Below are positions 10,239-20,200 of a stretch of 64,000 nt of DNA, piece by piece (position 1 is the first letter of the stretch; the number at the start of each line of letters is the position of its first letter). Source of the stretch: Lineus longissimus. Its lineage: Eukaryota > Nemertea > Pilidiophora > Heteronemertea > Lineidae. The notes beneath the pieces were generated by a model. It saw only the letters and a list, made by a program, of their open reading frames with translations. It did not search any database and had not been told where the DNA came from. The stretch lies in NCBI RefSeq assembly GCF_910592395.1, contig NC_088320.1, forward strand, positions 14,446,501 to 14,510,500, in the 5' to 3' direction. Both the position numbers and the translations under genes were made by a program.

Positions 10239-11675
10239 ATGGCCTTTTTACTGTCTTCGTTATCCAAAACTGAAGTTAAAACCAAACATAATAATTCATC
10301 AGCTTCTGGAGTAATAAAGTATTATCCAATAGCAAATCAACATAAAAGTAACTTCACCTATGACTTCTTTAATTTAGAAGTAACTGTTACCAGTAACAAT
10401 TTCTTCAGACTACAAGAAACTAAGATAACACCTGGGTTTTTGAGCCTGAAAAATAAGAAAGACTGTCTGCGACTGGAAAAGAATCCATTATCGTTTTACC
10501 AGAACCAATTTAACATGGCTGTTTGGTTTGCTACTACCGGTTGTGGTATTTCAATAGATGATCACTTGAATTACAGTGACCCATTGATAAGGTCAATTTA
10601 CAGATTTCATGTTTACTATCAAATATTGAAGATCATGAAGAATCTAGAGATACCAATTCCAGGTGAAAGTGATTTCAATGAGACAAACAATAACATTAAC
10701 CGTAGGAAACTAGGAGGGTTATTGAGTGAATTTGGTTTAAAAGACGAATATGATTTCTCAGTGTTTGAAAATAGCGGTGGTTGGAGGTCATGGAGTGTAC
10801 CGGATTACAACCCGAACATAACTGATCCCGGATATTACATCAATGATTCTAAAATCAATTTCTTCCTCATGCAAGTTCATGAAAATAGAATGCCACCGAT
10901 GTTCAGTAAAGACTGGGATGCTGGAATGGCTAATTTCAAATATCCAGATACCTTCATTAAGTATCATGTGAAACAACACAAGAATGCATTTGATGTAATT
11001 ACACAAAATGAATGTCAAACCTATCAACAATTCATGATATTTAAATCAAATGGTTTCTCTAATCCTGGCATAGAGAGGTTGAATGACACAATAAGAACAT
11101 ATGTTTACTGTATTCTGGGTGCTCAGGCGTTGACCAGAACACCAATAATTGGAGTACCGGGTACAGAATTGGATGCTCAGAAGGAATTTAACAAACTATT
11201 AAAGGACTCGATTAATCAGCATCCTGATATCCCTACCTCAATTCAAAGATACCAAAAAGCAGTGAGTGACACTCATACAAGACTAGATTATGTAATAGCA
11301 CCAGGATTGTATGTCATAGGGTCAAATATGGTACTCGTTATTGGTAAGCTGGATAACTACAATAATAACATTTTAATAGCACCAAAAAATGCTAAACCTG
11401 GTAAGAATGACATTAACCACAAAGAGACCTTACCACCACCACTGATGGAAGTAAATAGTTCTAAGAAAATAAGAGTTAAGAGTAGTGTTGATACTGTCAA
11501 GACCAGTCATACACCAAAGAGTAATGTTGATTCACCAAAAACAACTGAAACATCAAAGAATACTCCTACTACTAAACGGGACACCAAAGTTGAGAGGGAG
11601 GATGATACTCATGAAACAATTAAATTCATGCTTTACTCAGTTGTTGGTACATTGATTGTTTTTATGGTTAGATAA
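10239..11675 (+). CDS. conserved Polinton-associated protein, 478 aa, C-terminal membrane anchor
   Basis: An intact 478-residue frame starts at an ATG 14 bases inside the left repeat, in the context ATAAATGG. It has no domain that I can name. From general familiarity, related proteins (an FATTGCGISIDDHL-like region, a YRFHVYYQ segment, a long globular middle, RLNDTIRTYVYCILGAQAL) occur in marine-invertebrate elements of this class. That makes it a conserved element gene rather than host DNA. Residues ~380-455 are low complexity, rich in Lys, Thr and Ser. The last ~15 residues before MVR (FMLYSVVGTLIVF) form one transmembrane helix, so the bulk probably lies on one side of a membrane or on a virion surface. 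It leads the rightward gene block and is followed after 10 bases by the 194-aa gene. Confidence 0.75.
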   Translation: MAFLLSSLSKTEVKTKHNNSSASGVIKYYPIANQHKSNFTYDFFNLEVTVTSNNFFRLQETKITPGFLSLKNKKDCLRLEKNPLSFYQNQFNMAVWFATTGCGISIDDHLNYSDPLIRSIYRFHVYYQILKIMKNLEIPIPGESDFNETNNNINRRKLGGLLSEFGLKDEYDFSVFENSGGWRSWSVPDYNPNITDPGYYINDSKINFFLMQVHENRMPPMFSKDWDAGMANFKYPDTFIKYHVKQHKNAFDVITQNECQTYQQFMIFKSNGFSNPGIERLNDTIRTYVYCILGAQALTRTPIIGVPGTELDAQKEFNKLLKDSINQHPDIPTSIQRYQKAVSDTHTRLDYVIAPGLYVIGSNMVLVIGKLDNYNNNILIAPKNAKPGKNDINHKETLPPPLMEVNSSKKIRVKSSVDTVKTSHTPKSNVDSPKTTETSKNTPTTKRDTKVEREDDTHETIKFMLYSVVGTLIVFMVR

Positions 11676-11685
11676 ATAAGTAATT

Positions 11686-12270
11686 ATGGCTGAAGGAGTT
11701 GAAAATTATGAAATGAGTGATTACGATCCTAATTACATTCATAATGTGGATGATTCTCCTCATACAGGTGAAACCAATAGAATTTTTCAAGATGACGGCA
11801 CAACATACAACACAGGTAATACAAATCTTACTACTGAAACTTCATTCACTGCAACTCCAGAAAGAGTAAGAGGTATTGTCCCTGAATTGATGGAAAAGGA
11901 GTTAAGTTACGATGAAGTAGAGGGTAAACTTGATAAAGCATTGGGAGGATCAAACTGGAAGTATGACAAGAAAAAATTTAGTAATCTTGCACCACACATT
12001 AGTTACTCTGGAAACAAACGTTATTACGTTCCGAAAACAATTATTGAAGTTAGTTTGATAAAAGATAAACTAGGAAACGAAAATTTATTTGACTATCGTA
12101 ATAATGATGGATACATTAACAAGTTAATTCCTTTAACTAAGGATAATGGAAGCTTCTTTGCTGAAACAACTTTAAAGGGTAAGTTTGGTACTAAATTTGT
12201 TGATTATTTAAAAGGTATGATTGAACCTGACCCACCAGTAAGGGAACCTAAATCTGGTAAACCTAAATGA
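11686..12270 (+). CDS. unknown Polinton protein, 194 aa
   Basis: The product is an acidic, Asn/Thr-rich N-terminal third (residues 1-60) followed by a more structured part (ELMEKELSYDEVEGKLDKAL, HISYSGNKRYYVPKTIIEV) and a Pro/Lys tail. There is no recognised domain, signal peptide or membrane segment. It starts 10 bases after the 478-aa gene. It ends in AAA TGA at 12268-12270. Immediately beyond, the +1 frame is open from about 12241 to 13126 and encodes the coiled-coil protein, which has no AUG near its conserved start. The two may be one product joined by a +1 frame change at the UGA, or one gene broken by a one-base insertion. Confidence 0.6.
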   Translation: MAEGVENYEMSDYDPNYIHNVDDSPHTGETNRIFQDDGTTYNTGNTNLTTETSFTATPERVRGIVPELMEKELSYDEVEGKLDKALGGSNWKYDKKKFSNLAPHISYSGNKRYYVPKTIIEVSLIKDKLGNENLFDYRNNDGYINKLIPLTKDNGSFFAETTLKGKFGTKFVDYLKGMIEPDPPVREPKSGKPK

Positions 12271-13126
12271 GGTAAACAGTTCAAACCAACCAATAGATAA
12301 ACTGATAGATTCTAATGATGATGAACTTAAAACACTGGGTTTTACTGAATCTGCCTTGAGAGAACTTAGAGGGTTAAAACAGGCTGGTGATGATCTAGCT
12401 GCAGTAAAGAGGGATAAGGACATGCAAATAGAGGAATTAGAAAATCAACTTCATAATTTAACAAGAGACTATGTAAAGTCTGTAGAAGAAGATGCTAAAG
12501 TTACGGGGGAGTTGAAAAAGCAAATAGATGAACTAAATGACAAATTGAATGAGGAAATGTCAAAGGTATGGAGGTTAGACAATGACAGGGAGTCACAAAC
12601 TAGAAGAATCAAACGTTTAATTGTTGATGTTCTAAAGAAACCAGATTCAACTATTCCTCTAAAGGACAGAATAAAGTTACTTTTTAAGACGTATGGTGTA
12701 ACCATTAGCGCCATAATAACAGCTGTTGTAATGACATTTACAACTCTAGGTCTCAGTATCAGTAGTGCTTTAAGTGGTGCCACTAAATCTGTAAAACCAA
12801 CTCCAGGACCAGAACCAACTCCAGGACCAGACCCAACTCCAGGACCTACACCAGAACCTGGGCCAGGACCAAAACCATCAATACCAGATAAAGTAAAAGA
12901 AGGTCTCAAGAAGTTTGCTGAATGGCTAAAAGAACTAGCCAAGAAATCAGCTGCGGCTTTACCTGGAATAATAGGGTCTTTAGTTTCATTTCTCCTGAAA
13001 ACAGTTGGTGCTGCTGTTGGCTTTCTAGCTGAACATCTGATCATAGCAGTTATTGCTATTGTGAGCTCCATAATCTATGGTTTAATTGGGGGTGTTAAAG
13101 CCTTAAAATCACGTAAAAGGTCTTAG
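12241..13126 (+). CDS. coiled-coil, proline-repeat membrane protein
   Basis: The frame is open from 12241, but the first ATG is only at 12421 (MQIEELENQL). Conserved sequence shared with the old copy (LGFTESALRELRG) lies upstream of that ATG, so the true start is unclear. Order of parts: a short conserved head, a heptad-like coiled coil (about 12420-12580), a basic segment (RRIKRLIVDVLKKP), a hydrophobic helix (ITAVVMTFTTLGLSIS), a Pro-Gly repeat of PTPGP units (about 12800-12870), an amphipathic stretch, then a long hydrophobic C-terminus and a basic KSRKRS end. The layout suggests a membrane-spanning, oligomeric structural or fibre-like protein; that is inference. Its stop is followed directly, in the same frame, by the next gene. 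Confidence 0.65.
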
Positions 13127-13174
13127 GTGACCTTCTATCAAAAACAATGTTTAAAAAATAATTATCATGTAAAT

Positions 13175-14254
13175 ATGAATAAATACATCTCATTAAAAGA
13201 TTATTATCCTAGTGAGTGGAACAATGAGAATCTTAAAGGATTCATTCGTCCTAGGGCCATGGATAGAAATTTCAGTGAAGAAAATGACAGCAAGAATTAT
13301 GACAGTGGGAAATTTGATAAGCCCACTGAGACACACAAAGTAGTCCTGCCAAGAATGAAAGAATATGACGTCAGTACCAACACTAATGCCCAATTCTGCC
13401 CTAAGTGCAAACGTTGGACACTTTTTGAGTATCAAAAAAATTTAAATTTAGCCAGGAACGCCGCTAAAACTGTGAAGTATCAATTCTGCATTGTTTGTAA
13501 TGCAACCAGTTACGATGATGATTTTAAGACTCTTGAGATCAAGATTGACAACAAGATTCGTTATTTTGACATTATTCTTAGAAAGCTTGGATGGAGACGT
13601 TTGTCTGAATCGGTTCTCAAATATTTAAAGGACTTTGTGGAAGTGCATTTACAGTGCTACTTTTCAAGTCACAGAAAATGTCTTAGTAAGCAGAGATATG
13701 AAAGTACAGTCCACTTAGCTTTAAAAATGGGTATTGCCACTCTCCCCTCTAAGTTACGGGAAAAGGGGTTACATGGCGAGGCCATACTTGTTGAATTTCA
13801 CTGTGGGGAATATGACTGGTTTCTTGCCATTGAATTTATCAACAGGGCTATTGGTAAACCCCAATTAACAGATGAGAATATCACTGACCTTAGACTAGTG
13901 TACTATGCTTTCCTTAGATTTCTGCATTACTGTGGTGTGAAGGTCACAATTAACTACAAGGTATTTTTACACCAAGCCTTTAAAACAATGAAAATTGATT
14001 ATGTAATATTTAGACCTTTTTTAACCAACAAGGAGCGAGTTAATGATTTGGAGAGATTATGGTATGATTTCACTCAAAGTATTTTCTTCCAGAATTACAA
14101 GGTTGAGAAGGAATATGACCAGGATATTGACAAGCAGTTTGACGTTTTATTGAGTGCCAGTGCAGGTCGAGACATTAACTGCATCAGTAGTATTAAGTTA
14201 GCACCAGCTAGTGTTAAGTGCAATAAACTTGTGAAAACAGCATTTTGCACTTAA
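13175..14254 (+). CDS. unknown Polinton protein with a zinc-ribbon-like motif, ~359 aa
   Basis: The frame is open from 13127, directly after the previous stop, but the first ATG is at 13175 (MNKYISLKDYYP), which I take as the start. Residues ~68-105 carry two Cys pairs, CPKC and CIVC, about 31 residues apart, a likely zinc ribbon. The remainder is globular and rich in aromatic and charged residues, with no membrane segment. I do not recognise the family. A nucleic-acid-binding or terminal-protein-like role would fit the zinc motif but is not shown. Confidence 0.6.
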   Translation: MNKYISLKDYYPSEWNNENLKGFIRPRAMDRNFSEENDSKNYDSGKFDKPTETHKVVLPRMKEYDVSTNTNAQFCPKCKRWTLFEYQKNLNLARNAAKTVKYQFCIVCNATSYDDDFKTLEIKIDNKIRYFDIILRKLGWRRLSESVLKYLKDFVEVHLQCYFSSHRKCLSKQRYESTVHLALKMGIATLPSKLREKGLHGEAILVEFHCGEYDWFLAIEFINRAIGKPQLTDENITDLRLVYYAFLRFLHYCGVKVTINYKVFLHQAFKTMKIDYVIFRPFLTNKERVNDLERLWYDFTQSIFFQNYKVEKEYDQDIDKQFDVLLSASAGRDINCISSIKLAPASVKCNKLVKTAFCT

Positions 14255-14277
14255 CACTCATGTTTCTATTATTTTAA

Positions 14278-14631
14278 ATGAACAGTCAGCAAATGAATAG
14301 TCAGACATCATCTGTAATTGAACAACAAATGAAACATATTGGTGTTATCAATCAAAACCCAGTCGGACGCAGTCCTGAGAGCATAGCTCGAGTCGGGGCT
14401 TCTAACCAACAGAACACTGGTAGTTACCAACAGAACACTGGTAGTTACCAACAGAACAGTACTAACTTTCAACAGAACTGCACTACAAATCAACAAGTTT
14501 CAAACAAGCAGTTGAATAGTTCAAATTTAGTTACTCCTAGTCAAGGAATAGTCAATTCTAGTTGCCAACTAGGATCAACTAGCAATCAACAAGGTTCAAG
14601 TAGCAATCAAAAATTTGAACTATTTGACTGA
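14278..14631 (+). CDS. Gln/Asn/Ser-rich repeat protein, 117 aa
   Basis: The start context is TTTAAATGA. The protein is low complexity, dominated by NQQ and SNQQ units. The nine-residue repeat QQNTGSYQQ and close variants occupies the middle (14402-14480, a 27-base DNA repeat). Such sequences are disordered or prion-like. It ends FELFD then TGA at 14629-14631. The next ORF overlaps it in the +1 frame and has no AUG at its beginning, so the two may form one fusion product. Confidence 0.55.
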   Translation: MNSQQMNSQTSSVIEQQMKHIGVINQNPVGRSPESIARVGASNQQNTGSYQQNTGSYQQNSTNFQQNCTTNQQVSNKQLNSSNLVTPSQGIVNSSCQLGSTSNQQGSSSNQKFELFD

Positions 14632-15139
14632 TAGTGGCCTTAAAGCCAAACAAGACTTAGAAATTTTAATTGCAACTGGGAAAAGCAAGGATTTACTTAA
14701 TAAACAACTAACTTTAAATGACTTAGATAATATGACAGAAAAGGAACTCTTAAAACACCACAGAATCTACCAGACAAAGATGGCTGCCAGACTTAATGAT
14801 TCTTTGGGTAAGACAGTACTTAAAGCTTACACTAAATTATCAAGGTGGTTATTACCAATAGATGACGAGGATGATCTTTACCATGACCTCAGAAATGATT
14901 ACATCGTTACCAATGAACTTGACAAATGGCTTGGATGGTTTAGTATCAAAATGGGACCATTGACGGCACTTGCTTCAACAACACTTATTACTTTAGGCCA
15001 TTGTCATGAGGAATCATCAATGAATACATCGGGTATGAATACACCAAATATGAATACACCAAATATGACTGTCTCTGAATGTGACAAACCAATAGATGAA
15101 AGTCTAAATATTACAGGTAGTGATGATAAAGAAGACTAA
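14572..15139 (+). CDS. unknown Polinton protein with one hydrophobic segment
   Basis: The frame opens at 14572 after a stop. It reads LNYLTDSGLKAKQDLEILIA through a helical region (LNDLDNMTEKELLKHHRIYQ), a hydrophobic stretch (MGPLTALASTTLITLG), a small tandem repeat of MNTPN units and an acidic tail. The first ATG is at about 14731, after sequence that already looks coding, so a non-AUG start or a +1 frame change from the Gln-rich ORF is likely. No family is recognised. Confidence 0.5.
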
Positions 15140-15187
15140 ATTAACCTGGTCATGAGAACATAGTTCGAATTAATTCGGCCAAGATAA

Positions 15188-15646
15188 ATGGAACTTGAAA
15201 CTGTAACTGATACTACTAAAGTTTCAGTGTCTAAGAAACCTCGATCAGAGAAACAATTAGCATGGTCTAGAGAACTGGGTAGAAGATCTCAGGAATTTAA
15301 GAGGATAAAAAAGGATAAGACGACATCTAAAGTACAGTACTCCTCCCCAAACAACAGAGTTGTGGAAAAGGAGGAAGAAGAAGTAGAGGGAGAAGAACTA
15401 CAATCTCAAAATACTGATGTATCACTGCGTGAATCTACCAGTAATACCTATGTCTATGTAGGTTTAGGTGCAATTATTTTAGCAGCATTTATTATGTTTA
15501 AGAAACTTCCTAAAAAAGTAAGTAAAGAGCAGCGATCAGGCTTGAATGAAGCAGTCATGAAGGGATCACTCAGGAAGGGGTCAATTAGCCCTCTTGTTAA
15601 ACCTGTAGTTAAAGAGAAGAAATGTACTATTCCTTTAATGGAATGA
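15188..15646 (+). CDS. single-pass membrane protein, 152 aa, basic/acidic N-terminal domain
   Basis: Start context GATAAATGG. The first ~55 residues are Lys/Arg-rich, followed by an acidic run (EKEEEEVEGEE), one clear transmembrane helix near residues 97-111 (YVYVGLGAIILAAFIMF), and a basic C-terminal domain. There is no signal peptide. The last 20 bases overlap the end of the leftward 334-aa gene tail to tail. Function unknown. Small anchored proteins of this kind are common among Polinton accessory genes. Confidence 0.6.
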   Translation: MELETVTDTTKVSVSKKPRSEKQLAWSRELGRRSQEFKRIKKDKTTSKVQYSSPNNRVVEKEEEEVEGEELQSQNTDVSLRESTSNTYVYVGLGAIILAAFIMFKKLPKKVSKEQRSGLNEAVMKGSLRKGSISPLVKPVVKEKKCTIPLME

Positions 15647-16631
15647 TCTCATCAGGTGGTCCGAGGTGCTTGTCTTCACCACAAGAGTTTAACTCTATTC
15701 TTAACTCTAAAGAAACCTCTGTTCCTCTGAAATTAACTAGCTTACCATTCTCATCAGTGATTTCGAATTTTATGTGATTAGTACACTTATTTATCGTTTT
15801 CTTACAATTCGGTTCGTATCGCTGCATTCTTATTTGGTCACCATCTTCTACAGGTATGATGCAGAAAATGTCAGATGGTTTATTGTTGTAGAGGGTCTTA
15901 GCTTTGTCAACCAAATTAGCTTGCAGGAATAGATATTTCCTGTAAAAGTTGAGTGGTCTTGTGGAGTAGTATTTTCCTTTCTTGGTGAATTTAGTTTGCT
16001 TAAAGCCAAACCACTCATTCACCACTGTGAGCTGTTTTTCTATCACCTCTCTTATGGTTTTTCTTATTTGAAAACCTTCTGTGTTTCTCTCAATCTTGAT
16101 TTTTTCATTTTTATCTAACTTGTATACTTTCAGAGGGTACTCTTTATCCTCTGTAAGTTCAAGGGTTATGTAATTATTGTTATCACAGTAAATTTTCACA
16201 TGGCTTATTCCAATTTCTTTTATGTATTTTTGCCATACCTCACAAAACGAACTTAAACTAAAATGTCGAGAGTATGGAAATGTGTATTTAGTAATTGTGT
16301 CTTTAGTTGTGGTAGATTCATTTTCCAAATACCGTTCGCAAACTTTCATGACTTCCTTTTCAAGTGTATCTGTTTCAAGTCCAGGAGCAAATAATGTCCT
16401 AAATTCATCCATACACCATAATTGTTTATCTAAGGGCTCATTTGTTGTAATTCTGGTTATTTCGAGTAGAAATGAGAAAATCCTGACTCCCTCTGGTAGA
16501 AAATCACCTGTCCACCATGAATGGTAAAAGGTTATCGATTTCAAAGTAATGGATTTTATGTCTAATTGGTCTGTTAAGTAGTACTCAAATTTGGCTTCAT
16601 TACATTCTTGTTCACTGATTATGAAGTCCAT
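15627..16631 (-). CDS. unknown 334-aa protein with a penton-like C-terminal end
   Basis: Intact frame starting MDFIISEQEC. No membrane segment. The N-terminal half has no recognised domain. The last ~45 residues (IKFEITDENGKLVNF followed by an alternating hydrophobic strand, ELRIE) resemble the C-terminal end of the penton-like gene at 24665-25009 (LNICLTDEKGDIIDL, then a similar strand). This suggests a shared beta-rich capsid or receptor-binding module, by inference. It is the only leftward gene in the left half and faces the zinc-finger gene at 16691 across a 60-base AT-rich divergent spacer. Confidence 0.6.
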   Translation of the reverse strand: MDFIISEQECNEAKFEYYLTDQLDIKSITLKSITFYHSWWTGDFLPEGVRIFSFLLEITRITTNEPLDKQLWCMDEFRTLFAPGLETDTLEKEVMKVCERYLENESTTTKDTITKYTFPYSRHFSLSSFCEVWQKYIKEIGISHVKIYCDNNNYITLELTEDKEYPLKVYKLDKNEKIKIERNTEGFQIRKTIREVIEKQLTVVNEWFGFKQTKFTKKGKYYSTRPLNFYRKYLFLQANLVDKAKTLYNNKPSDIFCIIPVEDGDQIRMQRYEPNCKKTINKCTNHIKFEITDENGKLVNFRGTEVSLELRIELNSCGEDKHLGPPDEIIPLKE

Positions 16632-16690
16632 TTCTATTTAATTCAAGAGATTTATTGAATTTAATAAATTTTAGTCTAATAAATAGAATG

Positions 16691-16999
16691 ACTGATAAGA
16701 ATCAGAAAATACTTTGCACTACATGTGACAAGTACATATCATACAATAATATGGCCATTCACAGGAGAACCAAAGGTCACCTGACCAAATTAAATCCGGA
16801 TTATGTCCCTATTGCTCAACCCCGAGCCCCATCACTGATCACTAAAAGTATGGATAAGAAACTTGCATTTGAGGAAAATGAGCTAGATGGCATAAAGAAA
16901 GTGAGTGGAGTAGAAATAGTAAAACAATTTGGCAAGCCTGTAGTCACCATTAGTTTGAAGATTGACAGAGAAGCTAAACAAGTGTATGAATACAGATAG
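16691..16999 (+). CDS. C2H2 zinc-finger protein, ~102 aa
   Basis: The ATG at 16691 gives a protein with one C2H2 finger near its start: C-x2-C, 12 residues, H-x5-H (CTTCDKYISYNN, then HRRTKGH). The rest is charged and ends KQVYEYR. From general familiarity, polymerases of related elements can carry an N-terminal zinc finger. Sequence resembling the polymerase N-terminal region continues downstream (17020-17244) with stops and a shift, so this ORF may be the detached N-terminus of the polymerase gene. It might equally be an independent small regulator. Confidence 0.6.
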   Translation, partial: TDKNQKILCTTCDKYISYNNMAIHRRTKGHLTKLNPDYVPIAQPRAPSLITKSMDKKLAFEENELDGIKKVSGVEIVKQFGKPVVTISLKIDREAKQVYEYR

Positions 17000-17244
17000 A
17001 AATTAGAGGAGGTATTATTTCAACTCAATGATTACCATCAAAAAATTAGCATATCAGTATTTGCTCAGTTTGATCGTCAAGGTGAAAGTGTAACACACCC
17101 CATACAGTCTCCAATGGAAAGCATAATTTCAAGGAACCAGGCAATTTATGCCTAACCAACCAGTTAAACTACATTAAGACACAGATTGAGGAAAGGTACT
17201 TTCAAGGATCTTGACTTACACTGAACAAAATAGAGTCTTGTAAC
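17000..17244 (+). pseudogene. degenerate polymerase N-terminal region
   Basis: Coding-like segments HQKISISVFAQFDRQGES (about 17038-17090) and NYIKTQIEERYFQGS (about 17170-17213) lie in two different frames. The second is in frame with the polymerase ORF but is separated from it by a TGA at 17214-17216. They look like the conserved region that precedes the polymerase proper in this family. At least one frame change and one stop therefore cut off the N-terminal extension. Confidence 0.5.
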
Positions 17245-20200
17245 ATGACCATCTGTTCTTACAAGAGGTGTAAAGGTGGTCATTACACTAAATTACCATT
17301 TAAAACAAAAGCTGTAATCAATGTGGAGTCGAATGACAATAAATGTTTTCTCTGGTCTTTATTGGCCGCTAAATATCTAAAAGAAAATCCTGAGAGTACA
17401 TTCAATATCACTACTGATATGCTAGAAATGACTTCGTCACGAGAACAGAGTTCGAAAACTACTGATATCAAAATAGACTCATTTCCTGTATGTATTCAAA
17501 AGGATATCCCTAAGATAGAGAGTGATAATAATCTCAAAATTAATGTGTTCAAGTTAGAGAACGAATGGGCTAAAAGCATTTATGCCGCAAAACTAGAACC
17601 TCTCTACCTGTCCAAGAATTATGACGATGATGATGTCATTGATCTGCTCTATTTCAAGGACCATTTCATGTACATAAGAGACGTCAATCTTTTCTTCAGG
17701 TCACTCGCTCATAGAGTGTATCTTTGCAGGAGATGCATGAATTACTTTTACAGGAAGTCTACACAAGACAATCATAAAAAGAAATGTGGAGAACACGATT
17801 ACTGTAAGATCAGTCTGCCTCCACCTAACAATAAATGGTCACAGCTTAAATTTGAAAAACACTCATTTAAAAATAGTGTTCCATTTGTAATCTATGCTGA
17901 TTTTGAATCAATAAGCGAACCAGTAGTATCAGTAGAGCCACCTATGATGAAAGAACCGAGTTCAAAGAAGCTATTCAAACAACATGCATCAGCTGTTGGT
18001 GTTTATGTTCACTCAGACTACCCACAACTTTACAGTAGCCAGTATGTGTCTCACAGGGGTGCTGATGTTGTAGATGTGTTCTGTAACTGGTTAATCAGGC
18101 TGGAAGATCAATTCTCTAATTTATTGAACTGTAACTTTCCTCTAACAATGACAGATGAAGACTGGCAGAAATATCAATTAGAAACACAATGTTATTACTG
18201 TAATCAACCTTTAGGATATGACAAGGTCAAGGATCACGATCACTACAGTGGTAGATATCGAGGTGCTGCTCACAGCTCATGCAATTTGAATGAAAATAAA
18301 GCCATGTTCGTCCCAGTATTTTTTCACAATCTTAGTAATTATGATTCACACCTGTTTATTAAAGACTTAATGACTAAACTACCGAAGTACAAGAAACTGA
18401 AATTACTTGCCAAAACAGCAGAGGAATACATCTCATTTCAGTTCGGTTGTTTCAGGTTTTTGGACTCGTACAGATTCATGCAGTCCAGTTTAGACAACAT
18501 AACCAAATCAATGCTGGATGATGACTTTAAAATTACGAGACAGAAGTTCCCAAATACCATTGATTTTAAACTATTGAGGAAGAAGGGTTCAGTACCTTAC
18601 TCTTTTTACACATCACATGAAAGCTACAATGTCACTTACCTAGAAAAGTCTATGTTTTTTGACGAATTGAAAAATGAAATGGCACCTGATTCTGCCTATG
18701 ATGAGGCTAAGGTAATATGGGATCATTTCAAGACCAGGAATCACGGTGAGTTCATTGACCTCTACCTCAAACCTGATGTGATCCTTTTAGCTGATTTATT
18801 TGAGAAATTCAGGGATGTCAATTTGAACTACTTTCATGTAGATCCATGTCACTGTTACTCGGCACCAGGCCTAACCTGGCAAGCTGGTTTGAAGTACACA
18901 GGAATAAACCTAGAACTACTGACTGATACCAACATCTTACTTACTTTTGAGAAAGCAATACGAGGTGGAATTTCGGGTGTTATGGGAACAAGACATGTCA
19001 AGGCCGATGAGGGTCATAAGCTCCTGTACATGGATGCTAACCATCTTTACGGATGGGCCATGATGGAACCTCAACCCTATGGTAGTTTTGAAATGATAGA
19101 TATTGATCCACTTAACATGAATGTTATTAGTAAAGAGCAGATTATGGCAATTCCAAGTGATAGTGAAGTAGGCTACTTCTTAGAGGTGGATTTGGAGTAT
19201 CCAGGAAATATTAAATTTAAGTCAAGGAACTTTCCATTCTGTCCCGAATCTCTCTTTATTGAAGATGATGAATTAAGTCCTTACCAGAGAGAGTTACTGG
19301 GCGATGATAAAAGATCAAATGTAGAGAAACTAATACTAACACAAAAGGATAAAACTAATTACATAGTGCATTACAGAATACTACAATTTTACCTCAAGCA
19401 CGGAATGGTACTTAAGAGGGTTCATTCGGTGATATGTTTTAAACAATCAAAGTGGTTAGCACCATACATTGATTTTAATACTAAAAGACGTATGGATTCT
19501 AAGACTGATTTTGAGAAAGACTATTTCAAGCTCATGAATAATGCTTTCTACGGAAAGACTTGTGAGAATGTAAGGAACAGGGTGGAAATAGAATTGGTAA
19601 CGGACGGGGAGAGAGCCAGGAGTGCAATGGCCAATCCCAGGTTTTCATCGATATGCGTATTTGACGAACAGAATGCTGCTATTAGCATGAGGAAAACATC
19701 AATGAAATTCAACAAACCAATCTACATAGGAGCTTCAGTACTTGAATTGTCTAAATTATTAATGTATGAATTCTATTATGAAGTTTTTCAACCGTACTTT
19801 GGTGAGAAAAATATTGAACTACTGTATCTAGATACAGATTCCTTTGTACTTAACATTAATACTGATGACTTAACTAAAGACTTAAAGGAGTTGAAACACT
19901 ATTTTGACTTCAGTAATTATCCAAAAGATCATCCACTCTATGACACCAGTAAGAAGAAGGTGCCAGGTTATTTCAAGGATGAGTTAGGAGGAGTCGAGAT
20001 GACTGAATTCATTGCCCTGAGAAGTAAGATGTATGCTTACAGGACAAAAGATTACGATTCTAAGAAATTAAAGGGTATTGCCAAGAATGTAGTAAAGAGA
20101 AATATTTCATTTGATGACTATGTTGATTGTCTTGAAAAGAGTATGTCATTTTACCACAAGATGAGACACTTAAGATCAGATAAACACCAAATCTATTTGG

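Noticed and set aside
13127-13174. GTG start for the zinc-ribbon gene
   Set aside because: A eukaryotic element is expected to use ATG; the ATG at 13175 is adequate and the upstream 16 codons follow a stop without family-like sequence.
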